From Tolypothrix campylonemoides VB511288 (GTDB taxonomy: Bacteria > Cyanobacteriota > Cyanobacteriia > Cyanobacteriales > Nostocaceae): a stretch of 64,000 bases of DNA. This document shows positions 8,027 through 16,271 of this stretch, in pieces; the stretch's first letter is position 1; each line of letters starts with the position of its first letter. Below the pieces are notes generated by a model. That model was not told where the DNA came from, searched no databases, and saw only the letters and a program-made list of their open reading frames with translations. The stretch covers positions 1,242,248-1,306,247 of the forward strand of contig JXCB02000002.1 of NCBI GenBank assembly GCA_000828075.3, written 5' to 3'. Both the position numbers and the translations under genes were made by a program.

Positions 8027-8902
8027 ATGTTTCTAGTCACTGGAGCCACTGGGGGAATAGGTCGCAGAGCCGTGCGACTTCTACGTGAACGGGAAAAGGA
8101 GGTACGCGCATTTGTCCGCCTCACCTCGCGCTACGGCGAGTTAGAACACCGAGGAGCTAACATCTTCATTGGTGATTTGCGCGAAGAAAAGGATATTCAA
8201 AAAGCTTGTCAGGACGTACAGTACATTATCAGCACTCATGGTTCCGATGGTGATGCCCTATCTTTAGACTATCGCGCTAACATCGAACTCATAGACTCCG
8301 CAAAAGCAAATGGAGTACAACACTTTGTCTTCATTTCCGTGCTAGGAGCAGACCGGGGATACGAAGATGCTCCTGTATTTAAGGCAAAACGAGCGGTAGA
8401 GCGATACCTGCAAACTAGTGGCTTAAACTACACTATTTTACGCCCAGCTGGATTAGCATCGAACTTGCTGCCATTGGCAGAACGTTTTCGAGAAACGGGG
8501 TTGTACCTGCTGGTTGGCGATCCTAAAAACCGTACCTCTATTGTGAGTACAGATGATTTAGCAAGGATAGTGGTAGATTCTGTGACAGTAGCAGCCGCTC
8601 GCAATCAGATATTCCCAGTCGGGGGACCAGAGATTTTATCCCGAGAGGATATTCCCAATATTTTTGGTCGCATTTTTAACAAAGAGCCAGTGGTGATTAA
8701 CCCGCCACTGTTTGCAGTAGATGCGCTGTGGGGTGCATTAGGGTTTTTCAATCCCCAAGCACAAAAAGCTTTGGGAACATTTAGTACACTACTGAAGAAT
8801 GAATTTTTCTGTACAAATCAAGAAATCGCCCAATTAGAAACTATTTTCAATTTTCAGTTGGAAACATTAGAAAGTTTCTTGCGACGTTATCTAGCAGTTT
8901 AA
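8027..8902 (+). CDS. NAD(P)-binding SDR protein (NmrA/Ycf39-like)
   Basis: A 291-residue atypical short-chain dehydrogenase fold. It opens with the nucleotide-binding motif MFLVTGATGGIGRRAVRLL and continues with RAFVRLTSR and a region (VQHFVFISVLGADRG, NYTILRPAG) characteristic of NmrA-like / Ycf39-like proteins. It lacks a classical YxxxK catalytic pair, so it may be a redox sensor or chaperone rather than a dehydrogenase. Cyanobacteria hold several such paralogues, some linked to photosystem assembly; whether this one is involved is unknown. It begins at the first ATG and is followed by a long heptamer repeat tract. Confidence 0.82.
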   Translation: MFLVTGATGGIGRRAVRLLREREKEVRAFVRLTSRYGELEHRGANIFIGDLREEKDIQKACQDVQYIISTHGSDGDALSLDYRANIELIDSAKANGVQHFVFISVLGADRGYEDAPVFKAKRAVERYLQTSGLNYTILRPAGLASNLLPLAERFRETGLYLLVGDPKNRTSIVSTDDLARIVVDSVTVAAARNQIFPVGGPEILSREDIPNIFGRIFNKEPVVINPPLFAVDALWGALGFFNPQAQKALGTFSTLLKNEFFCTNQEIAQLETIFNFQLETLESFLRRYLAV

Positions 8903-8916
8903 ATGGGGAATGGGTA

Positions 8917-9040
8917 ATGGCGGCTGGGGACTGGGGACTGGGGACTGGGAAATACTCTTCCTCATCGCTAATCCCTAATCCCTAATCCCTAATCCCTAAT
9001 CCCTAATCCCTAATCCCTAATCCCTAGTCCCTAATGTAAA
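8917..9040. repeat. Heptamer tandem repeats (GGGACTG and TAATCCC)
   Basis: Two heptamer arrays of opposite sense: three copies of GGGACTG, then about nine copies of CCCTAAT/CCTAATC in perfect tandem. This is a short tandemly repeated repetitive (STRR) sequence of the kind known from heterocystous cyanobacteria. The two arrays are partly complementary and could fold into a long hairpin between the SDR gene and the HlyD gene. Confidence 0.85.
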
Positions 9041-9059
9041 ATCCCAAATTTAAAACATT

Positions 9060-10556
9060 ATGAAATACTCCCTAGCTGCAAATGCTGCTCAAGCACGTAA
9101 AACAAAACAGCGATTCGCAAAACCTGATGAACATCTATCCTATGAACTGGGTAAGGCGGTACAGGAATTGCCGCCTTTGTATAGTAGATTGTTAGCGGGA
9201 ACAGTGAGTGCTGTGGTATTGGGGACGATCGCCTGGGCAAATTTTTCGATCATTGATGAAGTGGCGACAGCACCAGGCGAGTTAATTGCTGCGACACAAG
9301 TACGACCAGTAACATCGATAGGTAATGGGACAATTGTCGCAGTAAATGTCAAAGAAGGCGATCGCGTGATCAAAGGTCAACCTTTGGTTAAACGTGATCC
9401 GGACTTGCAACAAGTCGATGTTGCTCGCTTAGCCACATCTGCTAAATTGATTCAAGAAGATTTACGGCGTTTGGATGCAGAACGCACCGGCGCTCAAGCT
9501 ACTGGCACACAACTTCAAGATGAACTGCTAAACTCTCGTTTACGAGACTATCAAGCGCGTCTAGCTGCAGCCCAAGCGGAAGCAAATCGCCAACAGGCGC
9601 TGATTAACCAAGCGAAAGTACGCCTGACTCGCTTGCAAGAAAATCTGGTAAACGCAAAAACTAGCGTTGCCAACGCCAAAACGAACCAAATCAACGCCCA
9701 AAATATTCGGACTAAAGTTGAAAGCGGCTTAGCAATTGCTCAAAAAAGGGAACAAAGCCTAAAAACCCTCGTGACTCCCGGTGCGATACCTCGACTCGAT
9801 TACCTAGACGCCCAAGAAAGACTCAATCGTATCACTGCGGAAATTACTAGGGCGAATGATGAGGTGACAAACTCCCAAAATAAGGTGACAGAAGCTCAAG
9901 ACAAAGTCACATCTTTAGAAAAGGATATAGCTGCTCAAGCTCAAGAAATTCGCCAAGTCGAACAAGCATATCAAGCAGCTCGCACTCAAGCACAACGTCT
10001 GGAATCAGAGCGTCAAAGTGAAATTATCACCCAGATTAACAAACGCAAAGAAGAACTGACCACCATTCAAGGTCAGCTTGAGCAAGCACGCAAGCAGCAA
10101 GACAAAGAAACTATCAAAGCTCCAGTGTCAGGTACTATCTACAGAATCAAAGCAACAAAAGGACCAGTGCAAGCAGGCGAAGAATTGCTGTCTATTTTAC
10201 CAGAAGGCGAAGAACTTCTTTTAGAGGTGAAAGTCCTTAACCGGGATATTGGTTTTATTCAGGAGGGAATGCAGGCAAAAGTGAAACTGGCGACTTTCCC
10301 CTTCCAAGAATTTGGGACTATTGAGGGCGAGGTGGTGCAAGTCAGTCCAAATGCTATTCTTGATAAAGAAATGGGATTAGTTTTTCCCACCCAAATTAAG
10401 CTAAACAAACATTCAATATTGGTGCGCGGTCAAGAAGTTGGGTTTACTCCTGGAATGGCTGCTAATGGTGAGATTGTCACTCGCAGGAAATCAGTTTTGA
10501 CATTCTTAATTGAGCCGATTACTCGTCGCTTTAGTGAGGCATTTTCTGTCAGATAG
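9060..10556 (+). CDS. HlyD-family membrane-fusion / secretion adaptor
   Basis: A 498-residue periplasmic adaptor. After a cytoplasmic N-terminus of about 40 residues comes one membrane helix (about 46-65), then the first half of a lipoyl-like domain (TIVAVNVKEGDRVIKGQPL). A very long coiled coil (about residues 115-345, rich in Q, A, E and R) leads to the second lipoyl half (IKAPVSGTIYRIKATKGPV) and a beta-barrel C-terminus. This is the architecture of the adaptor in type I secretion or peptidase-containing ABC exporters. No ABC transporter or TolC gene is adjacent, so it is an orphan. It may serve proteases lacking signal peptides that are encoded 4-8 kb away; this is inference. Confidence 0.88.
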   Translation: MKYSLAANAAQARKTKQRFAKPDEHLSYELGKAVQELPPLYSRLLAGTVSAVVLGTIAWANFSIIDEVATAPGELIAATQVRPVTSIGNGTIVAVNVKEGDRVIKGQPLVKRDPDLQQVDVARLATSAKLIQEDLRRLDAERTGAQATGTQLQDELLNSRLRDYQARLAAAQAEANRQQALINQAKVRLTRLQENLVNAKTSVANAKTNQINAQNIRTKVESGLAIAQKREQSLKTLVTPGAIPRLDYLDAQERLNRITAEITRANDEVTNSQNKVTEAQDKVTSLEKDIAAQAQEIRQVEQAYQAARTQAQRLESERQSEIITQINKRKEELTTIQGQLEQARKQQDKETIKAPVSGTIYRIKATKGPVQAGEELLSILPEGEELLLEVKVLNRDIGFIQEGMQAKVKLATFPFQEFGTIEGEVVQVSPNAILDKEMGLVFPTQIKLNKHSILVRGQEVGFTPGMAANGEIVTRRKSVLTFLIEPITRRFSEAFSVR

Positions 10557-10697
10557 GTTTAGAGGCAATACCATTTCTTTAAAGGTGATTAGTGGGACTT
10601 AAACAAAACAGAAGCAGAAAAATCGTGATATATTTACTGCAAGTATCGCCAGTTTCGGCTTAATTTCGGCTTAATTTTTGTCTAAGTCCCGTTAACC

Positions 10698-10717
10698 ACA
10701 TCCTTAAAGGATGTTTT
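10698..10717 (+). terminator. Probable terminator after the HlyD gene
   Basis: A short stem ACATCC / GGATGT with a 5-base loop, followed by TTT and then an A+T-rich stretch, 140 bases after the stop codon. Weak but well placed. The remaining gap (10557-11009) has no gene that I can see. Confidence 0.45.
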
Positions 10718-11009
10718 AAAAGGGTCTTTTGACCTCATTTGTACAGCGAAGTATCTCAGTATAGAGCTAAAAGCTTAATTTATCGTAGCAGTTAAGCTCA
10801 GTTAAAACGCCAAAATTATACCTTTCCAAATTTTAAAAAAATTCCTCTTAAATAAAGGGTCAATGTACAAACTTGGGAGGCTCATAGAGAACCACTACGT
10901 CCCTATGTCAAATAAATAAGGCGTACAATTCTCTAGAAGGTAGCTATGGATTGCATTAAACTCAGCAAAATTAGATAACTACTTCACTCAGCTTAAATAC
11001 AACTTCTTT

Positions 11010-11468
11010 TTATCCCTCGCTACGAGTACTGCTCTCCCCCGTGCGTAGCTCCAATAGATCCGGTGTAGCAATAAAGCCAAAGTAAGCGGCGATCGCCGCA
11101 GTAAGTCCATGAAGCCAGACATCATTCCCAAAAATTGGGATCAAGCCCAAAGTTGACTGAGTAGCAGGAATAAGCCCCATCACAGTTAGCAGTCCGTAGA
11201 AGAGTGCCAGTACTCCACTATAGAGGCGGGCACTGCCCAACGAGACGGATGCAACAATTCCTAGAAGTCCCACAAGGAGGTGAACAACATTGTGTAAGAC
11301 GTTAATGGGGAATAAACTCAGCAGATAACCGTATCCAATCGTGAATGAAAGATAGGCTGTATCAGGTGTAACCGTAGGCTCTTTAACAAAGCCCGGAATA
11401 TATCCTATGACACCAATAAAAACAAAGATGATGCCAGTAATTAAGGTGAAGTACTGTCCTGGTTTCAT
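11010..11468 (-). CDS. DUF4383 membrane protein
   Basis: A 152-residue integral membrane protein with four hydrophobic helices. Family features are FTLITGIIFVFIGVIGYIPG at the N-terminus, an INVLHNVVHLLVGLLGI segment in the middle, and NDVWLHGLTAAIAAYFGF near the end; the two conserved His-containing helices define DUF4383. Function is unknown; homologues are often stress-associated in cyanobacteria and actinobacteria (from memory). It ends in a basic/serine tail. It is a single gene on the minus strand, separated from its neighbours by long A+T-rich gaps. Confidence 0.85.
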   Translation of the reverse strand: MKPGQYFTLITGIIFVFIGVIGYIPGFVKEPTVTPDTAYLSFTIGYGYLLSLFPINVLHNVVHLLVGLLGIVASVSLGSARLYSGVLALFYGLLTVMGLIPATQSTLGLIPIFGNDVWLHGLTAAIAAYFGFIATPDLLELRTGESSTRSEG

Positions 11469-12011
11469 AATCGAAGTCCCTACTATTTAGAACAATGGAA
11501 AAAGCAATGGAAAATTTCCAAAGCCCGACTCTTAACTAGCAATTAAAAAGAATTGCCTAAACTATATCTGTACAACTTTAGAGCTGCGGATCTTTCCAGT
11601 ATTCCTCCTTGAGTTCTATTTTTGACTTGCTCAACTAAATGGAAGAATTCTAATTAGAAAAATGTGATATTGCTAACAACTATTTAAAGTTATCATTAAA
11701 GTAAAGAAGTATTGTGTTAATAAACACAGTCTGGATTATCTTTAATCAATACTTTTTCTACCTATAGGTAGTGAAAGATTAATCAAGAAAATGGAATTAT
11801 CAAACAAACGATAAAATCAACATCCCTACCTTTTCTGCCCTTAAGCTAATTTTACAGTGCTTTTGGCCGGGCTTTTCCTTTATAGAATCGATTGTAGATG
11901 TAGCTATATTTACAAGCAAAGTTAATATTTTATCTATCCAACGATAGTAAAAAGTTATGTTTTTTTATTTGAAAATAAAAAATTAGGAATACATCAACCT
12001 TTGAATTCTCT

Positions 12012-12047
12012 CCTGCTATCTTTCCTCTCTAGTTAGCAGGTTTTTTT
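12012..12047 (+). terminator. Intrinsic terminator inside the 11469-12194 gap
   Basis: A 7-base stem (CCTGCTA / TAGCAGG) with a 15-base loop, followed by seven T. It points along the plus strand, 148 bases upstream of marC, and no plus-strand coding sequence precedes it. It would therefore end an unrecognised small RNA or attenuate a long marC leader. The rest of the gap is A+T-rich without a recognisable gene. Confidence 0.6.
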
Positions 12048-12194
12048 ATTTATAGAGTATGGACTATGCCGTAATAACGAATAAGGTCTTCTTGGTTAGA
12101 TACAAAATTAATATTAACCATTTTTTTTAGCAGAAGCTAGGGTAAATAGAATCAGTTAGCTATTCCAAACCTATTTAATAGGAGGAAGTACAAG

Positions 12195-12873
12195 GTGAAT
12201 ATTCCGAATTTTACAGAGTTTGTATTAGGTAGCTTTGTCGCACTTTTTCCGATAGTAGACCCGATAGGAAATGTGCCTACGTTTCTCGTCTTAACATCGG
12301 GTAATTCTCCCAAAGAGCGTCATCAATTCGCAAGCAAAACTGCTCAATATACAGTTTTAGTATTATCACTATTTCTCTTGATTGGAGGAGGGATTTTACG
12401 CTTTTTTGGAATTTCTCTAGAGGTCGTCCGTATTGCTGGGGGAATTGTGGTGTTTCACACTGCGAGCGCAAATGATGAGCGAACGACCAAGGCTAACAGC
12501 AAGCGAAAATCAAGCTGCTGCATCAAAAAGCGCTCAACACGAAGACATTTCTTTTATGCCGATGACCGTTCCCTTGTTAGCAGGACCGAGCGCTCTTGCT
12601 GTGACCTTGGGCTTATCGGCTCAAGCAGGACGCACTTTGTCTGTCCCAACCGTACTAAATTTTTTAGCAGTTTTGTTAGCGATTTTCCTATTAGGATTGC
12701 TCATTTATTTATGTTTACGAGCCTCTAATTGGTTTCTCATTTGGTTGGGAGAAACGGGTATCAAAGCATCTAGCCGAATTTTGGGATTTTTTATTATGGC
12801 AGTAGGTGTTCAGCTCATTCTTAATGGAATCGGTGATTGGCTAAGACACCTACAAATAATTAGTAATTCGTAA
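12195..12873 (+). pseudogene. MarC-family membrane protein, frameshifted
   Basis: Reads as one MarC-family integral membrane protein (about 225 residues) broken by a single extra base near 12462-12470. The first frame (from the GTG at 12195, preceded by AGGAGG at 12180-12185) gives the N-terminal half, including FPIVDPIGNVPTFLVLT and the second and third helices up to GGIVVFHTA. The second frame resumes with QMMSERPRL and carries MTVPLLAGPSALAV and the last helices to 12873. MarC proteins are polytopic transport-like proteins of unknown substrate. The fragments fit end to end with no missing conserved part, so this is either a very recent inactivating mutation, an assembly error or, less likely, programmed frameshifting. 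Confidence 0.85.
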
Positions 12874-12906
12874 TTGAATTGGTAATTATGAATGACTCAT
12901 TATTAA

Positions 12907-14154
12907 TTAGGAATTGTCTATCGTTTCCTTAATGGCTGCAATGAAAGCGTCAATTTCAGAGTAAGTGTTGTAAAAGTACAGACTTGCTCGTGCAGTTGAC
13001 TCAACGCCCAAGTACTGGTGCAAAGGCTGGGTAGCGTGTAAGCCTGCGTTGATAGCAATTCCAGCCTGATCCAGACGGGAGGATAAATCTTTGGCGGGAA
13101 TATCCCCAACATTGAACATCACTATGGCGACTTTAGCCACAGCAGCATTTTCTGGTTGAGGACCGTAAATACGAATTGAGGGAATTTGTTGCAGCTGTTT
13201 GACTAAGTATTTAGTCAATTCTGTTTCATAGGCATAGATTTTATCCATGCCAATTTCGCTGAGGTAGTCAACAGCTGCACCAAAGGCGATCGCATCTGCA
13301 ATTGATGGTGTTCCTGCTTCAAACTTATAGGGCAAATCCTTGTATGTGGCGCGATCGCGAAAGACCTCAGCAACCATGTCACCTCCGGTTAAGAAAGGAG
13401 GGATTGACCGCAGTAACTCCGACTTCCCATAAAGCAAGCCAATACCAGTAGGACCGCACATTTTGTAACCGGAACCAACAAGCCAATCGCAATCCATCTT
13501 TTGGACATCGATAGACATATGCGGAAGACTTTGGCAGGTGTCGATTAAGACTTTAGACCCCTTTTGGCGAGCGATCGCAATAATTTCCTCTACGGGGTTA
13601 ATACAACCCAAAGTGCTGGAAAGATGCGATACAGAAACCAATTTAGTTTTGTCTGAAATTAGAGTTTTGAACTGTTCCAAATTGAATTCTTCATTCTCGT
13701 TCAGTTCAACAAATTTCAGCACTGCACCTGTCTTTTGAGCAACCACCTGCCAAGGAACTATATTACTGTGGTGTTCCATGACCGAGATGATAATCTCATC
13801 CCCCGTTGTCAAGTTATTTATACCCCAGTCATAAGCCACTAAATTAATCCCCTCAGTTGCATTGCGGGTGTAGATAATTTCTTGTGGCGAAGCAGCATTG
13901 ACAAACTTCGCTAATTTTTCCCGCGCTGCTTCATAGGCTTCTGTAGCTTCCTTAGCAAGAACATGTGTGCTCTGATGCACGTTGGAATTATATTGCTCGT
14001 AGTAATCCCGTAGGGCATTTAGTACTACCGAGGGTTTGTGAGAACTTTCAGCATTGTCGAAGTAAACTAAGGGTTTGCCGTTGACTTTTCGCTGCAAAAT
14101 TGGGAAGTCAGCACGGACTTTATCGGCAAGCGTTTTTTCCTGATTAACTATCAT
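12907..14154 (-). CDS. SufS-like aminotransferase-fold protein lacking the catalytic Cys
   Basis: A 415-residue class V PLP enzyme, colinear with SufS cysteine desulfurases. PLP-pocket residues are kept: His129 in MEHHSN, Asp205 and Gln208 in DTCQS, and Schiff-base Lys231 in GSGYKMCGPTG. The C-terminal active-site loop that reads RTGHHC in E. coli SufS reads NAGLHA here (residues 369-374). Thus the catalytic Cys is Ala374 and the substrate-carboxylate Arg is Asn369; I confirmed this in the nucleotides. The neighbouring Arg389 (ARASLYFYNT) remains. The N-terminal DNAATS motif is altered to DNAESS. No sufBCD genes are nearby. It probably binds PLP but cannot act as a normal persulfide-forming desulfurase. 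A different PLP reaction is inference. Confidence 0.85.
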   Translation of the reverse strand: MIVNQEKTLADKVRADFPILQRKVNGKPLVYFDNAESSHKPSVVLNALRDYYEQYNSNVHQSTHVLAKEATEAYEAAREKLAKFVNAASPQEIIYTRNATEGINLVAYDWGINNLTTGDEIIISVMEHHSNIVPWQVVAQKTGAVLKFVELNENEEFNLEQFKTLISDKTKLVSVSHLSSTLGCINPVEEIIAIARQKGSKVLIDTCQSLPHMSIDVQKMDCDWLVGSGYKMCGPTGIGLLYGKSELLRSIPPFLTGGDMVAEVFRDRATYKDLPYKFEAGTPSIADAIAFGAAVDYLSEIGMDKIYAYETELTKYLVKQLQQIPSIRIYGPQPENAAVAKVAIVMFNVGDIPAKDLSSRLDQAGIAINAGLHATQPLHQYLGVESTARASLYFYNTYSEIDAFIAAIKETIDNS

Positions 14155-14345
14155 TGTTCAAACTAAGTGATGAAGGTTTGCGGACTGAAGGTTAATAATG
14201 CCCTTCAATAGTTGCAACTATGTCGCTAACAAATAATCGTCCGTTAGTTTGAACAATAAGTCTTAGAAAAACAAACGCTTTCGTATTCATAAATACATTT
14301 TTTTTTACATTTTTATTGACTCCACACTGATAGAAATATGTCCCA

Positions 14346-15929
14346 TCACGCTATGTTAAAGTTAACTAAATATTCCCGATACTCCTCCAGCATTTCCTTG
14401 CGTTTCTTCAGCGTATTTTCAGAATCAGTACCACTATAGTCACTGATAGTGTAGTTAATATTCTTGTCCAGTGTAGTTTGGTAGCTTGAGAATTGCGACC
14501 AGAGAACTGGATTGTCAAACATCTCGTTATTCCCGATTTCAGGACTGGCGCTGAAGCTATACTGTTGCAGTGTATTGGCATAATCCAACTGGTTTTGTGG
14601 GGTGGAGAGAAGTTGCGTGCGGGGGTTCCCCCCGTTGAGCAAACTTCGGGGCATCTGGTCCCCCCACTGTATTTCAGAGGCAGGTGGGACAGCACAAGAG
14701 CCATCTTGATACTCTGTAATGCTCAAGCTAGAAGTTGCAATACGGCTCTGTGTTATGGAGTCCTTGAAACTTAAACCTGGGAGGCTAAAGCTTGGGGTTG
14801 TTGTACTGTGTACTGCTGTCTCTGCAACAATTTGACGTACTTGAGCATCAGTAAGATTTCGGTTAGCACTAAGCATTAGGGCAACTACGCCAGCAACATG
14901 GGGACTAGCCATTGATGTGCCGCTGTAGGAAATATACTGATTACCCGGAACTGTAGAATAGACATCAACTCCTGGAGCTGTAACGTAAGTGAGTGGATTC
15001 GTTCCCGCTCGGTTAGAGAAATCAGCCATGTTGTTATTTTTATCAACGGCTCCAGCTGCAATTCCCCACTTGTCTGCATATCCGGCTGGATAGCCTGGCT
15101 GAAAGTCACCATTATTGCCAGCTGCCATAACAACAACGACTCCTTTGCTGCTGGCATACTCTAAGGCTGGCTGATAAGTACCGTCATCAGGAAAGCGGCT
15201 ACCTAAGCTGAGGTTAATGACATTAGCTCCATGATCCACAGCATAGCGAATACCTTCTGCAATGTTGCTTCTGTTGCCACGACCTTCGTCATCTAAAACT
15301 TTAACTGGCATAATTTTGGCATTATAGGCAATGCCAGTAACACCAAAGCCATTGTTTTGCCCAGCAATAGTGCCAGAGACATGAGTACCATGACCTGCTA
15401 TATCTAGAGTGTTGTTGTTGTTACTATCAAAGTTCCAACCGTAAACGTCATCAACATAGCCATTGCCATCATCATCCTTGCCGTTATCGGCAATTTCGTT
15501 GTTATTCGTCCAGATATTACCCTTTAAGTCATCGTGGTTGTAGTCAACCCCAGTATCTAGAACAGCAACAACCACACCCTGACCTGTGTATCCATTTGCC
15601 CAGACTTCTGGAGCTTTCACAAGGTCGGCTCCCCAATTATTACCACCAAGGTCAGGAACATCAGCAAAAGGACTCTGACCAACAGCTTTACCCACTGCGG
15701 TGGCTGCATTTATCAAGCCATAACCAGACGAGTAGTCATAGCCATTATCATTGAACAATTGCTCTTGTGCATTTGCCTGCTTGTTATTGCTAGTTGAGTA
15801 AAAACTACTGTGACCGCCAAATTTGAGGCTATAGCCATTGTTGGCATCAAAGGAACCTACTGAGGAGGTAGACGTGATATTTAGCCCTTGATTAGAAAAA
15901 GAATTGTTACTATTTATATTGCTGGGCAT
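14346..15929 (-). CDS. Subtilisin-like serine protease (S8)
   Basis: A 527-residue peptidase with the full catalytic triad: Asp in VVVAVLDTGVDYNHDDL, His in GHGTHVSGTIAG and Ser in SGTSMASPHVAGVVAL. The oxyanion Asn is in MAAGNNGD. It has no N-terminal signal peptide; the N-terminus is Ser/Asn-rich and then SSGYGLINAATAVGKAVG, seen in cyanobacterial calcium-type subtilases. An Asp/Asn-rich loop (DDDGNGYVDD) probably binds calcium. The region after about residue 390 is not a known domain and contains a 13-codon insertion derived from a dispersed palindrome. Secretion, if any, would need a leaderless route such as type I. It is the downstream gene of a minus-strand pair with the calpain-like protease. 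Confidence 0.9.
   Translation of the reverse strand: MPSNINSNNSFSNQGLNITSTSSVGSFDANNGYSLKFGGHSSFYSTSNNKQANAQEQLFNDNGYDYSSGYGLINAATAVGKAVGQSPFADVPDLGGNNWGADLVKAPEVWANGYTGQGVVVAVLDTGVDYNHDDLKGNIWTNNNEIADNGKDDDGNGYVDDVYGWNFDSNNNNTLDIAGHGTHVSGTIAGQNNGFGVTGIAYNAKIMPVKVLDDEGRGNRSNIAEGIRYAVDHGANVINLSLGSRFPDDGTYQPALEYASSKGVVVVMAAGNNGDFQPGYPAGYADKWGIAAGAVDKNNNMADFSNRAGTNPLTYVTAPGVDVYSTVPGNQYISYSGTSMASPHVAGVVALMLSANRNLTDAQVRQIVAETAVHSTTTPSFSLPGLSFKDSITQSRIATSSLSITEYQDGSCAVPPASEIQWGDQMPRSLLNGGNPRTQLLSTPQNQLDYANTLQQYSFSASPEIGNNEMFDNPVLWSQFSSYQTTLDKNINYTISDYSGTDSENTLKKRKEMLEEYREYLVNFNIA
14609..14647. repeat. Palindrome C, inside the subtilisin gene
   Basis: A 39-base copy of the dispersed palindrome (outer arms GAAGTT / AACTTC, same G-run / C-run core as copies at 2687 and 4187). 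It lies in frame within the protease gene, where it encodes roughly SLLNGGNPRTQLL. Its length is a multiple of three, so the frame is preserved. Confidence 0.7.
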
Positions 15930-15977
15930 CAGTATTATCTCCTCAAATATATCTCTCTTTTTTTGACAGCATGACCT

Positions 15978-16008
15978 GCAAAAGCCTTATGATTAATAGG
16001 GCTTTTGC
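15978..16008. other. Hairpin upstream of the subtilisin gene
   Basis: GCAAAAGCC and its complement in GGGCTTTTGC form a 9-base stem with a loop of about 12 bases, about 50 bases upstream of the protease start. No U-run follows on the minus strand. A regulatory or processing role is possible. Confidence 0.5.
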
Positions 16009-16186
16009 CTGAAAGAGAGTTTTTCTAAGATAATAATTACTATTTAATAAAAATAAAAAATGCTAATTATTTTACAAATAATATAGTGGTTTGTATTTAC
16101 ATTGAATACAGTTCTTGTGAGGCAGATATTCTGTCCGCTCATAATTAGGGATGAGAGCCTCGCCGGGCATCCGTCAAAAGCCATTT

Positions 16187-16227
16187 GTCCTTAGTCATTT
16201 GTTTACAAATAACAAATAACTAAGGAC
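16187..16227. terminator. Long inverted repeat after the calpain-like gene
   Basis: Seventeen-base arms (starting GTCCTTAGT and ending ACTAAGGAC) with one mismatch and a 7-base loop, 45 bases past the stop codon of the minus-strand protease at 16272. Probably a transcript 3-prime end structure, although a U-run is lacking. The arms resemble the TTAGTCATT short repeats seen elsewhere. Confidence 0.5.
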
Positions 16228-16271
16228 GACTCAAAGGAGTGTCTCACAACTTAACTAGGGATGCTATAATA

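Noticed and set aside
12433-12728. Independent small genes in the marC region
   Set aside because: They are the two frames of one MarC protein separated by a one-base shift, not separate genes.
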